DNA of 64,000 nt from Picochlorum sp. 'celeri' (lineage: Eukaryota > Chlorophyta > Trebouxiophyceae): contig JAACMV010000024.1 in assembly GCA_010909725.1 (NCBI GenBank), forward strand, positions 1,116,001 through 1,180,000. The letters are read 5' to 3'. Below are positions 40,349 through 51,131 of the stretch, piece after piece. Numbering within the stretch: the stretch's first letter is position 1; every line of letters starts with the position of its first letter. The position numbers were made by a program, and so were the translations under genes. The notes under the pieces were generated by a model. That model did not search any database. It was not told where the DNA came from and saw only the letters and a list, made by a program, of their open reading frames with translations.

Positions 40349-41179
40349 ATGTTTAGCAAACTGTTTGGAGAAAAGAAAAAGTCCTCAATACAGGTCGGGG
40401 GAGGAACATCTTCCTCAACAACGATAAAGCAGAGTAAAGAAGTAGTTCAAACGATGAATGCGTTAGAAAAGTTACAATTGGTGCGTGATGTGTGAATCCA
40501 ATCGGTCGAAACAGGACACTTGAGGTTTTACATGGCTCCTTGGTTGCAGGCTAGCGATAATCTTTTGAAAAAGAAGGATTACTATCATGTTCGGATTGAG
40601 AATGAAGTAGCAAAGGCGAAAGAGTGTCTGAGAAAGAATGATAAACATGGAGCTACCATGGCTTTGAAGCGGAAAAAGATGCTGCTGGCAAAGACAGAGA
40701 TGTTAGAGAATAACTACTTGCAGATACAAGAGCATATACTTGATTTGGAGAGTTTGCAGACGACGACAGAGACGTTTACAGCTATGAAAGAGGCTGCTCG
40801 TGCTCAAAAGACTGCCATGTCAAAGCATAACGTGGACAAGGTGGAGGATATGATGGCTGATCTGACTGAGGCGAAGCAAACGATGCAGGAAGTTCAGGAT
40901 GCGTTTGAATCGTATGGCACACTTAAGGATGGAATAGATGAAGATGAACTGGCAGATGAACTTGCAGCAATGGAAGAAGAAGAGTTGAATGAGGAATTGT
41001 TGAGACCAGTTGAAGGAATATCTGTGAGTCGAAGGACAGAGGAGAGGATTAGAACGACTGCTGTGAAAGAGGAAGAGCTGCCAGCTGTGCCAAAGGAGCG
41101 TCCAGTGCGACCGAGCGAGACGAGAGTAGGGAATGCATCCAAAGAGGCTGAGGAACTCTTGGCTGATCTTGCGCTGTAA
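40349..41179 (+). CDS. ESCRT-III subunit SNF7/CHMP4 (VPS32)
   Basis: Core polymer-forming ESCRT-III protein in multivesicular body formation, membrane repair and scission. Exons 40349-40480 and 40550-41179, phase 0, donor GTGCGT, acceptor TTGCAG, about 253 aa (human CHMP4B 224). The start MFSKLFGEKKK provides the amphipathic membrane-insertion segment. The helical core includes KLQLASDNLLKKKDYYHVRIENEV and GATMALKRKKMLLAKTEML; CHMP4-type hallmarks are VDKVEDMMADLTEA and DEDELADELAAMEEEELNEEL. The C-terminus ends with a helix (SKEAEELLADLAL) expected to bind ALIX/Bro1 or VPS4. CHMP4 is favoured over CHMP6 because no N-myristoyl Gly is present. Confidence 0.92.
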
Positions 41180-41307
41180 TTTGGTTTGTACGATAGTTTT
41201 GTAATTTGAAATGAATTGATTCAGTATAATTCAATCAGATAAATAGATAATTGAGTTGTTAATAGTCTCCATACCAGTAGAACTGCGTTGCATGCGCCTT
41301 GTCGGGG

Positions 41308-42225
41308 ATGGGTAGAAATGACAGACCAGAGGAGACTGCTCCTCCCGAGATATTCTACAATGATACCGAAGCTAGAAAATACACTGATAATAGTCGAATA
41401 ATCAAGATACAGACTGCATTGACAGAGAGAGCGTTGGAACTCTTGGCTCTTCCTGAGGATGGGACTCCCAAACTCTTGCTCGATTTGGGATGTGGATCTG
41501 GGTTGAGTGGAGAGGCATTAAGTGAAGAGGGACATATATGGGTGGTACGTATCGATCTATACTGGTGTCAATGAGAGACTCCTTCCAACATAAATGTTGT
41601 GCAGGGAACTGATATCAGTCCTCACATGCTTGAGGTTGCAACTGAAAAGGAAGTTCAGGGGGATTTATGTCTGCATGATTTAGGGCATGGTGTTCCATTT
41701 CGAATGGGAACATTCGACGGTGCCATCTCGATATCGGCGGTGCAATGGTTGTGCAATGCTGATACAAGTGCACATGATCCAAGGAAGAGGCTGAGGCGTT
41801 TCTTTGAAACACTGTATGCGTCTCTGGCCAAGGGGGCAAGAGCGGTACTGCAGATATATCCTAAAAATACTGAACAGGCGTCGATGATTACGAATGCAGC
41901 GATGCGTGTGGGTTTCAGTGGGGGGCTGGTTGTGGATTTTCCTCACAGTACACGAGCAAAAAAGTATTTTCTTGTGCTCATGGTAGGCGGTACGACGGCT
42001 GTCCCTCAGGGTAAAATGGAAGGTGATGACATGTATGATGACGATGATGTTGCTCCGCGCACAAGTGTTAAAGTACATGATAGAAAAACGCGGCGCAGAA
42101 AGGGTGACAAGGTCAAAGGAAAGGCGTGGGTTTTGAGAAAAAAGGAGCAGCAGCGATATAGGGGACAGGCTGATGTGCGCCCTGATAGTAAATATACTGG
42201 GAGAAAACGAAAAGATAGATTTTAA
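41308..42225 (+). CDS. BUD23: BUD23 18S rRNA (guanine-N7) methyltransferase
   Basis: Methylates a conserved G in 18S rRNA with TRMT112. Exons 41308-41544 and 41605-42225, phase 0, donor GTACGT, acceptor GTGCAG, about 285 aa (human 281). The N-terminus [20 protein letters not shown] is diagnostic. SAM motif I is [14 protein letters not shown]; exon 2 resumes with [29 protein letters not shown] carries the catalytic-loop region, and the basic nuclear tail ends in [11 protein letters not shown], also typical of the family. An insertion of acidic residues ([11 protein letters not shown]) precedes the tail. It converges on RPA2 with 22 bases between stops. Confidence 0.95.
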
Positions 42226-42247
42226 ACGACAAGAACCATGCATGTAT

Positions 42248-43125
42248 TTACAAGCAGCTCTTCCAGTGTGCATCATCAATTGTAGAGTACAAATGTCCTT
42301 CATCCACCAATCTGTTGATGGATGCCATGACAGTTCCGTGGTCAAACCTGTTATTCGAGTGCATGATGATGTCAGCTACAGTGAGACCGGTATCAGAACT
42401 CGTGTCAGCGGTGTTGAAAATATTGAGCACCTCGGTATCCACTGGAGCCATGCCACCAGGCATTCCTGTTGGAGCTGGGGCAGTTGGATTTGCCGCTGCA
42501 GGCATTGCCTGCTGTGGCTGCCCAGCGCTTCCTTTTGTCAAATGCAAATGCTGGAAAATCACCTGACTGAGATGATAGGTAACCTCATTATGGTCTGTAA
42601 TTGGCCTAATGGAAAATGCATTAATCTGACTGTCGTTCATGTACTGATGGATATGCCCAAACACTCTGACATAGATTCCATTCACCAACTCAGCACGCTG
42701 TTGGCGCTCCAAATCTTCATTTCCGTCATTGTTGATAAACATCTTGACAGCAATGCACCCAGTCCCATCATCCAATGTCATGTTGAAGGTCACCTGATCT
42801 TCCTTCACATTCGACACTTTACCCACCAAGGCAACCTACATAGAACAGATATACGATTATGCCGTGCCTGGACGTATGTATGGCTTGCATTCTTTCATTC
42901 ACGCACATTTGAAATCTCTTTGCCATCAACCATGATGCCCTCTGCCCCACTGGATTTTATCCCATCAGACAACTGCTTCACAGTTAGACGACGAACAGAC
43001 TGACTCTGTGAATCATATGATTTCTTTGGCCCCGTATTCGCTCCATCCTGTGCGCCTGGGCTCGGCATAAAACCTCCTCCGTGAAAAGGCTGACTTCCTT
43101 CAGCACCGAACGCTTCTCCAAGCAT
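42248..43125 (-). CDS. RPA2: Replication protein A 32-kDa subunit
   Basis: Single-stranded DNA-binding subunit in replication and repair. Exons 43125-42907 and 42835-42248, phase 0, donor GTGCGT, acceptor TATGTAG; about 268 aa (human 270). N-terminal segment is Gly/Ser/Pro-rich, as expected of the phosphorylated tail. DBD-D begins RRLTVKQLSDG and continues across the junction as ISN|VALVGKVSNVKED, then YVRVFGHIHQ. After a Pro/Ala/Gln-rich linker the winged-helix domain closes the protein (GLTVADIIMHSNN, VMASINRLVDEGHLYSTIDDAHWK), matching the family end. Confidence 0.94.
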
Positions 43126-43469
43126 GGTTATCTCAAAACAGGCTCTGTACTATATCGGATTATTATTTAATATCTATACACGAGTGTTTGCGTGGATAGT
43201 CAGTCGAAATAGAAGCAGTTGTAAATTTGAAATTTCTCTTCACCAACGACCGATCAAACAAAGAGATTCCGGTCGAACTGCCAATCACCTATATTCAGGG
43301 ATACACAGCAGTACCTTGAATTTCAATCACTGTTTTATTTGTAATACGTTACTTGTAAAGAATACCCGTGGTGGCAGCAAAAGCTTGAAGAATCATCCGC
43401 GTATTTCAAACTGAGATCAGGCCTCCCATCACACAATCCCTTGGATGGGATGAATCGCATATAGGGGAT
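43126..43469. other. Divergent promoter between RPA2 and the mTERF-like gene
   Basis: About 344 bases. Nothing supported as a gene or strong repeat. Confidence 0.4.
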
Positions 43470-44432
43470 ATGCCATTCTCTGAACAACAACTCTTGGACC
43501 CACCACGGGGGGCTCTCTTTGCTAGAACAATGTCTTTCTCTAACGCAATATCAAGTGCTCAACGAATGGGCCGAGGGCCCCATGTGACCACCACGAGCAG
43601 CAGCAGCGTTTGGCATACAAGTGGAAAAAAGAAAAGCAACCATGCCCACGATCGTGATGCGTATCGAGCACATTGTCATTCAAATGAGATGAAATCAGAG
43701 GACAGTGGGAAACAGGCGTCGTATGAGTTTACGTATCAAGGGAATGATGGCAGGGAAAAGGCAACCTTTGAGCAGGCTTTCAAGTCTGGTATTCATGGCG
43801 GTGTTCAGGATTATATTGATAAAGCTCCTTGGGATTTTGGGTATCAAATGTCTGAGAAAAATTTGGTATGGCATGACGATTTGAAGGAGAGATTGTACTC
43901 GAGAGTTGTTAGTGAAGAGATGGACTTGACTGAAGAGGAATTGGAAGGATATTTGCATCGACTGAGAGCATTGCTGCCTGATGCGTCTGAGAAACTGATA
44001 CATATGCCGGTCAAAACACTTGGAAGGCTTATACAGAGCATAGATACAATACCCGAACGGTTGATGAGGTTGAAGATGATTTTTCCCAAAGCCAATGCAT
44101 CTCTGTTGGCCATTCGCAACCCAGAGTTGGTGCTTGGGTTTGATCCAGACCATTTGGAAACAATTGCGAATGAATTGAATGATATGTTTCCTAATTTAGA
44201 GGTGGATAAGATTGTGGAGGAGAATCCAAGCATGCTTGATATAGAAGAGTTGAAAGTTGCCATGGCCGAGGCGCAGCGGATCATGCCTCAGATGGATGTC
44301 CAGAAAGCCATGGGATCGGATCCGCAGCTGATTTTGAGTTTTCAGAGAGGGACACAATTGATTCCGTATGACCCTGTGTCGCCAGAGGAGAGGCAGAGAG
44401 ATGAAGATGAGTACAATCAGTATTACAATTAA
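43470..44432 (+). CDS. mTERF-like helical-repeat protein, probably organellar
   Basis: Single exon, 320 aa (300 aa from the second Met, MSFSNAISS). The first 75 residues are basic, Ser-rich and poor in acidic residues, a plausible organelle-targeting sequence. From about residue 145 there are about four to five repeats of 35 residues with Pro-Leu-like spacing: LRALLPDASEKLIHMPVKTLGRLIQS, then LKMIFPKANASLLAIRNPELVLGF, LNDMFPNLEVDKIVEENPSMLDI and AQRIMPQMDVQKAMGSDPQLILSF (quoted in parts). The (F/M)P-x5-7-L/I-x3-NP pattern is that of mTERF repeats, which bind nucleic acid in plastids or mitochondria. I infer a function in organelle gene expression. Its stop codon directly abuts that of SepSecS on the other strand. 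Confidence 0.7.
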   Translation: MPFSEQQLLDPPRGALFARTMSFSNAISSAQRMGRGPHVTTTSSSSVWHTSGKKKSNHAHDRDAYRAHCHSNEMKSEDSGKQASYEFTYQGNDGREKATFEQAFKSGIHGGVQDYIDKAPWDFGYQMSEKNLVWHDDLKERLYSRVVSEEMDLTEEELEGYLHRLRALLPDASEKLIHMPVKTLGRLIQSIDTIPERLMRLKMIFPKANASLLAIRNPELVLGFDPDHLETIANELNDMFPNLEVDKIVEENPSMLDIEELKVAMAEAQRIMPQMDVQKAMGSDPQLILSFQRGTQLIPYDPVSPEERQRDEDEYNQYYN

Positions 44433-45842
44433 TTAATCTATGTGTTTGTTTGCAAATTTCTTTTGATACTCTTTGATACAGGAGAGTAATCTGTTAAAAA
44501 ATACGTCTACTTCTTCTGTTGTAGTTCCCAACGCTGCTGCTACGGTTATATATGTATGGGGGTATGCATCATGGCTCTGTCCGAATCCAAACAGAGTCAC
44601 CCCACCCACTGTCGCAGTCTTTCCAGGGACGAGTACCCGTGCCCCTGATGCACTTCGTTGAAAGAGCATGGAGCCTAGAAATGATGCGTTGCTCCCAAAC
44701 GTATTCAATGTCATCCCAAATGACACGTCATTTCCTTTAATAATGAGAGGAGATTCTCCAATGTCTTTGGCAACTGTCTGCAATGTATTTCTCAAATACA
44801 TTTCAACATGCTGCCTTTTCCTCAGCACATCTTCCCACCCTGAGGCCCCGAGATGCAATAGAGTCATGAGTAGATCAAGAGAAGGAGACATGGATGCCCT
44901 TCCGGGATATAGTGAGTTGACAGCGTCGATCACGTCGGTCTGATGCTTGTGCGCCAGCATGACAGACCCACCAACGGGAACCATGAAATTCTTATCTGTA
45001 CTTTGAACCACGACATCAACCCTTCCCTTCCGCCAAGCAGATGTCACTAATTTACACATACTCTCTGATTGGATTCCATATGCATTGTTAATCACATGTG
45101 GAATATCCACTGCCTTGCACAGCTTGGCCACAGACACAACATCATCAGGAGCCCTAGGAGCAAAACAACTGGTTGTGGACAAGACGCATGCTATTCTACT
45201 CGCACCGACTCTTTCAATCTCTGAACGTATTCTATCAACATCCGTCACAAGAGCATTCCCTTCCAACTTCAAGGGAACTACAATGGGCGTGTATCCTGCT
45301 GCAGAAATGCATTTTATACACGTCTTTTGATCAATCCTTGACCACACCACATAGGTTGCATCAGGATTCCTCTCCCGCAATGCCATGAGTGCCAGCACAA
45401 GTGCCATACCAGTCGCCACAGGAATCGTCAACGCCTTTCCAATATCTTCCAAACCAGCAATCCCACATGCATCCTTGACCAGGTGGTTTGTCAATTTTGC
45501 CAAGAGAGATGACCCAGCAGCCTTTGGCTGCTCCGCCGACAATTCCCCCGACCTACCAATACCATGAGACATCCCGTAATGCCTTTTACGAACCAAATCG
45601 CAGACGACCCGCCCTTCTCGCTCGCCCAACCCCACATTATCCACAAAATTATTGCTATCCATCAAAGCCACTTCATGAATGAATAATTCAATCATAGCAT
45701 CATCCCAACCGATTTTCGGAAGCCTTCGCTCAGATAAAAGCGATTTAATAATCTTTCTTCGCCGATCAAGGGCTTGGGAACCCTGTCTAATATACCCAGG
45801 TGACACCAGGGAGGATGCAATGTCACAATTCTTGCCATCCAT
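44433..45842 (-). CDS. SEPSECS: O-phosphoseryl-tRNA(Sec):selenocysteinyl-tRNA synthase
   Basis: PLP enzyme that converts phosphoseryl-tRNA(Sec) to Sec-tRNA(Sec) with selenophosphate. Single exon, 469 aa (human 501). Conserved segments: PGYIRQGSQALDRRRKIIKSLL at the tRNA-binding N-terminus, WDDAMIELFIHEVALMDSNN, VGLGEREGRVVCDLVRKRHYGMSHGIGRSG, and QSTDKNFMVPVGG, where Lys284 should carry PLP. The phosphate-binding loop residues (SHGIGRSG, ASCCFAPR-like region) are intact. Presence of a full-length enzyme implies active selenoprotein synthesis in this organism. The gene lacks introns and its stop abuts the mTERF-like gene. Confidence 0.95.
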   Translation of the reverse strand: MDGKNCDIASSLVSPGYIRQGSQALDRRRKIIKSLLSERRLPKIGWDDAMIELFIHEVALMDSNNFVDNVGLGEREGRVVCDLVRKRHYGMSHGIGRSGELSAEQPKAAGSSLLAKLTNHLVKDACGIAGLEDIGKALTIPVATGMALVLALMALRERNPDATYVVWSRIDQKTCIKCISAAGYTPIVVPLKLEGNALVTDVDRIRSEIERVGASRIACVLSTTSCFAPRAPDDVVSVAKLCKAVDIPHVINNAYGIQSESMCKLVTSAWRKGRVDVVVQSTDKNFMVPVGGSVMLAHKHQTDVIDAVNSLYPGRASMSPSLDLLMTLLHLGASGWEDVLRKRQHVEMYLRNTLQTVAKDIGESPLIIKGNDVSFGMTLNTFGSNASFLGSMLFQRSASGARVLVPGKTATVGGVTLFGFGQSHDAYPHTYITVAAALGTTTEEVDVFFNRLLSCIKEYQKKFANKHID

Positions 45843-46118
45843 GCTTGTGTTATTTCTTCTTGTTCTTGTTGGTGTTCATTGGCATGATTGCGGTGTTATT
45901 CAATGGAAGGCATGATTTTTTTTCCTTTTCTATATCAAATCTGTATTCGAACAACACGTATTTGATCTCGGTACAAAAACAGCACAAGGGAATTCAAATC
46001 CAAGATTTTCTAAAAATCTTATTTAAGCAACAACAGAGATCGAGATGCGTGTGTGTCTACATGTCGTTGCATTCAACCCTTTCTTATTATTATTATTACT
46101 TAATAATTGCCTGATCTG
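45843..46118. other. Divergent promoter, SepSecS and SEC20
   Basis: About 276 AT-rich bases. Contains a stem-loop at 46002-46020 (AAGATTTT, CTA, AAAATCTT) and TTA repeats near 46085. No gene seen. Confidence 0.4.
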
Positions 46119-47128
46119 ATGTCCATCATGGATCCCGATGATGGCATCATTGATGAATTGCGTGATATCAAGAATGTGATTCAAGAGGAAATAATTCCAG
46201 CATATATTTCCTTTACTGGCCCTTCCCATGAATTAAAAGACATAGAGAATAGATTTAAATCACAATGTAGCAGATTACGAGTGCTACAAAGGCAATTAGA
46301 GTCGCTTGTGGATGAAGCTGATGGGTACGCTGGCAACACACTTGCCGAACTGTGCCCTTGTACATGATGACAACAATGATCCATCCATCTTTCTTTGTTT
46401 GTGGTATTCTGTCCAGGGAAGAGGAATCGACACATTATATTACCCTCTTATCAAAAGAGAAGCGTGATTATGAATCCATACAAGTAGCCTTCAAGTCTGC
46501 AGTCGCTCAGAGACGGGAGAAGCAACGAGAGAGAGCTGTACATGCTCGAGAAGAACTCTTGCGTGGGTCACAAGACATTGCGGGAGCTCGAAAGCAACTA
46601 CAGACGGAATCAGATATTATTCGAACATCAGAAAATATCACAGATAGCTTACGACGAACGAGAAACATCATGGCGCAGGTACTGCATAGATATCTATCCT
46701 GCTGTTGTTGTTGTACTTGTGTGCCTTTACAGTGCTGTTATTACTACTGTGCGCAGGAATTGGAGCATAGTGGGGCGCAACTAGCTGCGATTGAAATGTC
46801 TAAAGAACGTCTTTTGAAGGCAAAATCAGAATACGGAGACCAGCATTCATTACTATCCAAATCCAAAGGATTGATCAAGGTGATCAACTGGCAGAACAAG
46901 TCAGAGCGATACCTCTTGTGGGCTGGTCTGCTCCTCTTCTGCCTCGTGGCAATGTATATTATTCAAAAACGGTTTCTGTATTTCGTACCTCATAGTATGC
47001 GACCGATGGCTCTGCTACGGTATGTGGCGCATATGCTGTACTACATATTCAAAAAGAAACACAACAGTCAGCACGAAGAGGAGGATGAACATCACTCTGC
47101 TACTATTCCTGCACCTGATGAATTGTAA
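46119..47128 (+). CDS. SEC20: SEC20-type SNARE (BNIP1 homologue)
   Basis: ER Qb-SNARE acting in Golgi-to-ER fusion. Three exons: 46119-46324, 46417-46678 and 46757-47128, phases 2 and 0, donors GTACGC and GTACTG; about 279 aa. The N-terminal part is helical and charged. The Sec20 domain spans ARKQLQTESDIIRTSENITDSLRRTRNIMAQ and continues over the last junction into ELEHSGAQLAAIEMSKERLLKAKSEYGDQHSLLSKSKGLIK. A single C-terminal membrane anchor, LLWAGLLLFCLVAMYII (about residues 220-236), is followed by an unusually long 45-residue lumenal tail with polar residues; most Sec20 proteins end with a short HDEL-like tail, and no retrieval signal is visible here. Identity rests on the SNARE segment plus anchor. 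Confidence 0.85.
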
Positions 47129-47372
47129 CATGGAAATGAATGGTACTCCTCTTCACCGGGTCACCATGTCCGACGCGTTAAGTTCCAATAGGTTCTCTCT
47201 GCGTGACATCATGTCCTTGGCAACAGACATACTTGTACTTGCCAAGTTGTGCTGAGTGCTCATGGAGCCCACTCCTCAATGTCTGGGATGACCACAAATG
47301 CCATTGCCACATTCACTCCTCCCTCTGTGCCACACCGAATTGTATTAATACAAATTTTACATTACCAACCAT

Positions 47373-50069
47373 ATGAATTCGGCAAAGGGAGGGTTGGGAA
47401 AGTTGTGTAAACAACTGGCGCACCGAACGCGCCAGTGTCTCGAGACTGGTTCAGAGGGTGGCATTGGGTTTCAACAGAATGGTGGGCTTTCTTTTTATTC
47501 TTGGATTGAAAATGGATTCACGAAAGGTGCATTGGGTACCCCTGGACCATTCCTACATGGGAGGCCTCAAACGACACTGAGGGCACTTTTGACGCAAAAA
47601 GGGCCTTGTTCGGGGAAAACACCGTCAAAAGTATCGAATATTTTAAATAATAATAGACGGATGTATAGTACGAATGATCCTTCGCCGCGACGTGGCTGGG
47701 AGAAGTTTTACCCGAAAGGAAAAGGTCGAAGGCCTGTACAGGCAAAGAAACCGCAGGCTGAGGAGGGGGCGAAATCTGATCAGGCTGGGGATACTGCGAT
47801 GGAGACGACATTGAGGAAGAGTCTGCAGCAGCTCATTCCCATGCTGGGTATTGGGCTCTTGGTGACGTCCTTCTTGAGCCCTGGAAGAGAGTTTGCTCAG
47901 GAGGTGTCATTTCAGTGGTTTAAGACTCATTTGCTGGCTCAGGGATTGGTGGAGCGTATGGAGGTTGCAAATAAACAGACTGTCAAGGTGTATATTAGAC
48001 CTTCTGCTGTGCGTTCTTTGGTTTTAGCGCAGCAGCAGGATGGTGGTGTCGGGGATGGGACTGCAGATTCTGAAATGCAGTACAATACTGAGAGTGATTC
48101 CATGCAGACGAGTACGGATAGCATGTCGAGTGGACCACGGCGAAGGGAAGAGGGTGTGTATCGATTCTACTTTAATATTGGTAGTGTGGATGCATTTGAA
48201 AGATCTCTTGAGGATGCCCAGAAGGATCTTGGTGTGGATCCTTCGGATTGGGTGCCTGTCAAGTATACAAATGAAATGAGTTGGTCGCAGGAAATTTGGC
48301 GACTGGCTCCAACCATCTTATTGATTGCTGGGTATGTATGGTTTACGAGGAGGCAATTTGGTGGATTGATGGGTGGTGGAGGGCCTCCAGGACAAGGAGG
48401 CAGAGGTTTGTTTAATGTTGGCAAGGCACAAGTTACCGTGTTTGATAAAGCGTCGAAAGACAAGGTCACATTCAAGGATGTTGCGGGGTGTGATGAAGCA
48501 AAAGTTGAAATCATGGAGTTTGTGAATTTCCTAAAGCAACCAGGTAAATACAGAGAGTTGGGGGCCAAGATTCCCAGAGGAGCCCTGCTTGTCGGTCCTC
48601 CAGGAACAGGAAAGACATTGCTGGCAAAGGCTACTGCTGGAGAGGCAGGCGTGCCATTCTTATCGATATCTGGGTCTGATTTTATGGAAATGTTTGTCGG
48701 AGTTGGTCCAGCGAGGGTGAGGGATTTGTTTGCACAAGCTAGAGCTCAAGCCCCATCAATCATTTTCATTGATGAGATTGATGCTATTGGAAGGGCAAGG
48801 GGGAAGAGCGGCTTTGCAGGTGGAAATGATGAGCGAGAGAATACGCTGAATCAATTGCTTGTGGAGATGGATGGGTTCCCTACGACGGCCAACGTGGTGG
48901 TTCTTGGGGGAACAAATCGAGCTGATGTTCTGGACAAGGCATTGCTTCGACCAGGTCGATTTGACCGTCAGGTGTCCATTGACAGGCCTGATATCAATGG
49001 CCGTGAGGAAATTTTCAGAGTTCATCTCAAAAAGATCAAATTAGATAAGCCTATCGAGCACTACAGTGAGAGACTAGCAGCTCTGACTCCTGGTTTTGCT
49101 GGAGCAGATATTGCAAATGTGTGCAATGAAGCAGCATTAATTGCTGCTAGAGCAAATAAGGATGCCATATCCATGGTTGATTTTGAATCTGCTGTGGACA
49201 GGGTCATTGGTGGTTTAGAAAAGAAGAACAAGGTGATCAGCAAGCAAGAGCGTATCACAGTTGCCTATCACGAGGCAGGGCATGCTGTGATTGGTTGGTT
49301 CCTGGAACATGCAGAGCCATTGCTCAAAGTTTCCATCGTACCTCGTGGTACAGCGGCGTTAGGATTTGCACAGTATCTCCCGAATGAAAATTTACTCATG
49401 ACAACGGAACAAATGAGCGATATGATGGCCATGGCCCTGGGAGGTCGAGTTGCTGAGGAGGTGATGCTTGGAAAGATTTCCACTGGTGCTCAAAACGATT
49501 TGGAGAGGGTTACTCGAATGGCGTACAGCCAAGTCGCCCTCTATGGAATGAATCCTAAAATTGGACTGTTATCCTACCCACCAGAAGACGGACGAATTGA
49601 CAAGCCCTACAGTGAAGACACTGCCAAAGTCATTGACACAGAGGTGCGCCAGTTGGTCGATGTTGCATACAAACGCACAAAAGAGATGATGATCCAAAAG
49701 AAGGATCTCGTCGAAAAGATGGCTCAATCACTTCTCGATAAAGAAGTGTTAAACCTGGAAGAGCTGGAGCAACTCCTTGGAAAGAGACCATTCAAAGTGG
49801 AAGGTCTGCGCAACATTGACAAGTATGCAGGTGGATTTGGAAATGACACAGACACACCCCACCAAAGCAACAACCCACAGGTGCAAGACGATCCCGCTGT
49901 CGAGACATACGCTGCCCAAACAGAAGACGCTCAAATCACCTCTGAAAACGAGGCTGACGACAAGGACGATGATCCATCTGGAACAGGGAGCATGAAACCA
50001 TCATCCGTCAGAAAGAAACCAAAGCCAAACGATGGAACCCTCAAACCGGGAACAATTGTCGCGTCATAA
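47373..50069 (+). CDS. Mitochondrial m-AAA protease (AFG3/paraplegin type, FtsH family)
   Basis: Single exon, 898 aa. ATP-dependent zinc protease of the mitochondrial inner membrane. A basic, Gly/Ser-rich presequence precedes two membrane spans (about residues 155-173 and 306-322) flanking the intermembrane domain with [22 protein letters not shown]. The AAA domain has Walker A GPPGTGKT near residue 409, Walker [10 protein letters not shown] and arginine-finger region [18 protein letters not shown]. The M41 domain has the zinc motif HEAGH near residue 633 ([26 protein letters not shown]), characteristic of AFG3L2/Yta10-12 rather than plastid FtsH. The last 90 residues are acidic and low-complexity. 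It converges on the uL14 gene with 48 bases between stops. Confidence 0.96.
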   Translation: MNSAKGGLGKLCKQLAHRTRQCLETGSEGGIGFQQNGGLSFYSWIENGFTKGALGTPGPFLHGRPQTTLRALLTQKGPCSGKTPSKVSNILNNNRRMYSTNDPSPRRGWEKFYPKGKGRRPVQAKKPQAEEGAKSDQAGDTAMETTLRKSLQQLIPMLGIGLLVTSFLSPGREFAQEVSFQWFKTHLLAQGLVERMEVANKQTVKVYIRPSAVRSLVLAQQQDGGVGDGTADSEMQYNTESDSMQTSTDSMSSGPRRREEGVYRFYFNIGSVDAFERSLEDAQKDLGVDPSDWVPVKYTNEMSWSQEIWRLAPTILLIAGYVWFTRRQFGGLMGGGGPPGQGGRGLFNVGKAQVTVFDKASKDKVTFKDVAGCDEAKVEIMEFVNFLKQPGKYRELGAKIPRGALLVGPPGTGKTLLAKATAGEAGVPFLSISGSDFMEMFVGVGPARVRDLFAQARAQAPSIIFIDEIDAIGRARGKSGFAGGNDERENTLNQLLVEMDGFPTTANVVVLGGTNRADVLDKALLRPGRFDRQVSIDRPDINGREEIFRVHLKKIKLDKPIEHYSERLAALTPGFAGADIANVCNEAALIAARANKDAISMVDFESAVDRVIGGLEKKNKVISKQERITVAYHEAGHAVIGWFLEHAEPLLKVSIVPRGTAALGFAQYLPNENLLMTTEQMSDMMAMALGGRVAEEVMLGKISTGAQNDLERVTRMAYSQVALYGMNPKIGLLSYPPEDGRIDKPYSEDTAKVIDTEVRQLVDVAYKRTKEMMIQKKDLVEKMAQSLLDKEVLNLEELEQLLGKRPFKVEGLRNIDKYAGGFGNDTDTPHQSNNPQVQDDPAVETYAAQTEDAQITSENEADDKDDDPSGTGSMKPSSVRKKPKPNDGTLKPGTIVAS

Positions 50070-50117
50070 TATATATATAATTACATTTGTATTATAGCAA
50101 TCATAATACGATTTCAT

Positions 50118-50543
50118 CTAAACAATTGTGTTGGAAGCAGCAGCAATACGAGGCCACAAGTCGGCACACTCCTTTGCTACTGGCCCAGCAATTGCCGACC
50201 CCTTCATCTCTCCCTTCACATTCACAATCACTCCCGCATTATCCTCAAAGTAGATGTAGGTTCCATCCTTCCTACGCCATGGCTTGCGCTGACGAACAAC
50301 AATAGCAGAGTGCACCTTCTTTCTCAAATCTGGCTTTCCCTTCTTCACAGTAGCCATCACCATATCTCCTGGTGCGGCAGCTGGAAGACGATTCAACCTA
50401 GCTCCCCATCCGACTACAGAGATAATATAGAGATTCTTACCTCCACTATTATCAGCGCAATTGATGGTGGCAGCAACTGGAAGACCGAGCGTGATGCGGA
50501 ACTTATTTCCCTTCACACCACCTTTTCTCACGACAGTGGCCAT
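50118..50543 (-). CDS. RPL23: Cytosolic 60S ribosomal protein uL14 (RPL23)
   Basis: Single exon, 141 aa (human 140). [20 protein letters not shown] and [20 protein letters not shown] are invariant family segments; [20 protein letters not shown] and [14 protein letters not shown] complete the fold, and the ending [15 protein letters not shown] matches eukaryotic cytosolic uL14. The ribosomal protein has no intron in the coding part; the start ATG at 50543 is directly preceded by an A/T-rich leader. Confidence 0.97.
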   Translation of the reverse strand: MATVVRKGGVKGNKFRITLGLPVAATINCADNSGGKNLYIISVVGWGARLNRLPAAAPGDMVMATVKKGKPDLRKKVHSAIVVRQRKPWRRKDGTYIYFEDNAGVIVNVKGEMKGSAIAGPVAKECADLWPRIAAASNTIV

Positions 50544-51131
50544 TTTTTATAATGTTGAGTATACCCTGAACAATATAATCAACACAGACAGAGTTAGAAT
50601 TCGGTCGATCGACTCTATGACGAAATTACCCACTCCACCGCCGTCACGGTCGCACACACCAACACGAACGAAACAGCGTTTATATATCCCCAACCACAAT
50701 AATATCAATATAATAACAATATTCTACCATTCAATCCCATCAGATCACCGCGTTGCGACGTGGCAATACTCGAACGCCATGCCGCCGCTCTCAGTCTCAT
50801 TCGGACTGGCAATCATCCAGGAAGAATGGGTCGATAGGACGTCATGAAGTGAACATACCTCGTCTACAAAAGTATTTCTAGTTACAAGGATACTCTGGGG
50901 GATGAACCATGATTGCTTGTAGCAGTCGATGCGACTCGCACAGTGACCAAAGTAATTCGATACTTACTTAATGTTCTAAATAACACGAATATAAAATGTT
51001 CAGTTTGTGACACTTGACCCGATGGCAGTGCGCTATTGAGTTCACTATTAAAACCCAGAACCTGTAGAAAGATAGATACACCCAGCCATATAGAGATTCT
51101 AGTTTGAGTAGATCCACAGAAAAGGTCCATC
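50544..51131. other. Divergent gap between uL14 and OXA1
   Basis: About 588 bases, the longest clear gap with no repeat. Frames present are short and unconvincing. A 5' UTR intron in the uL14 gene is possible in such a gap but I cannot define one. Confidence 0.4.

Noticed and set aside
50461..50847. Plus-strand 128-aa frame in the uL14-OXA1 gap
   Set aside because: Half of it is antisense to the conserved uL14 gene and the remainder is His/Asn/Thr-rich low-complexity sequence without recognisable features.
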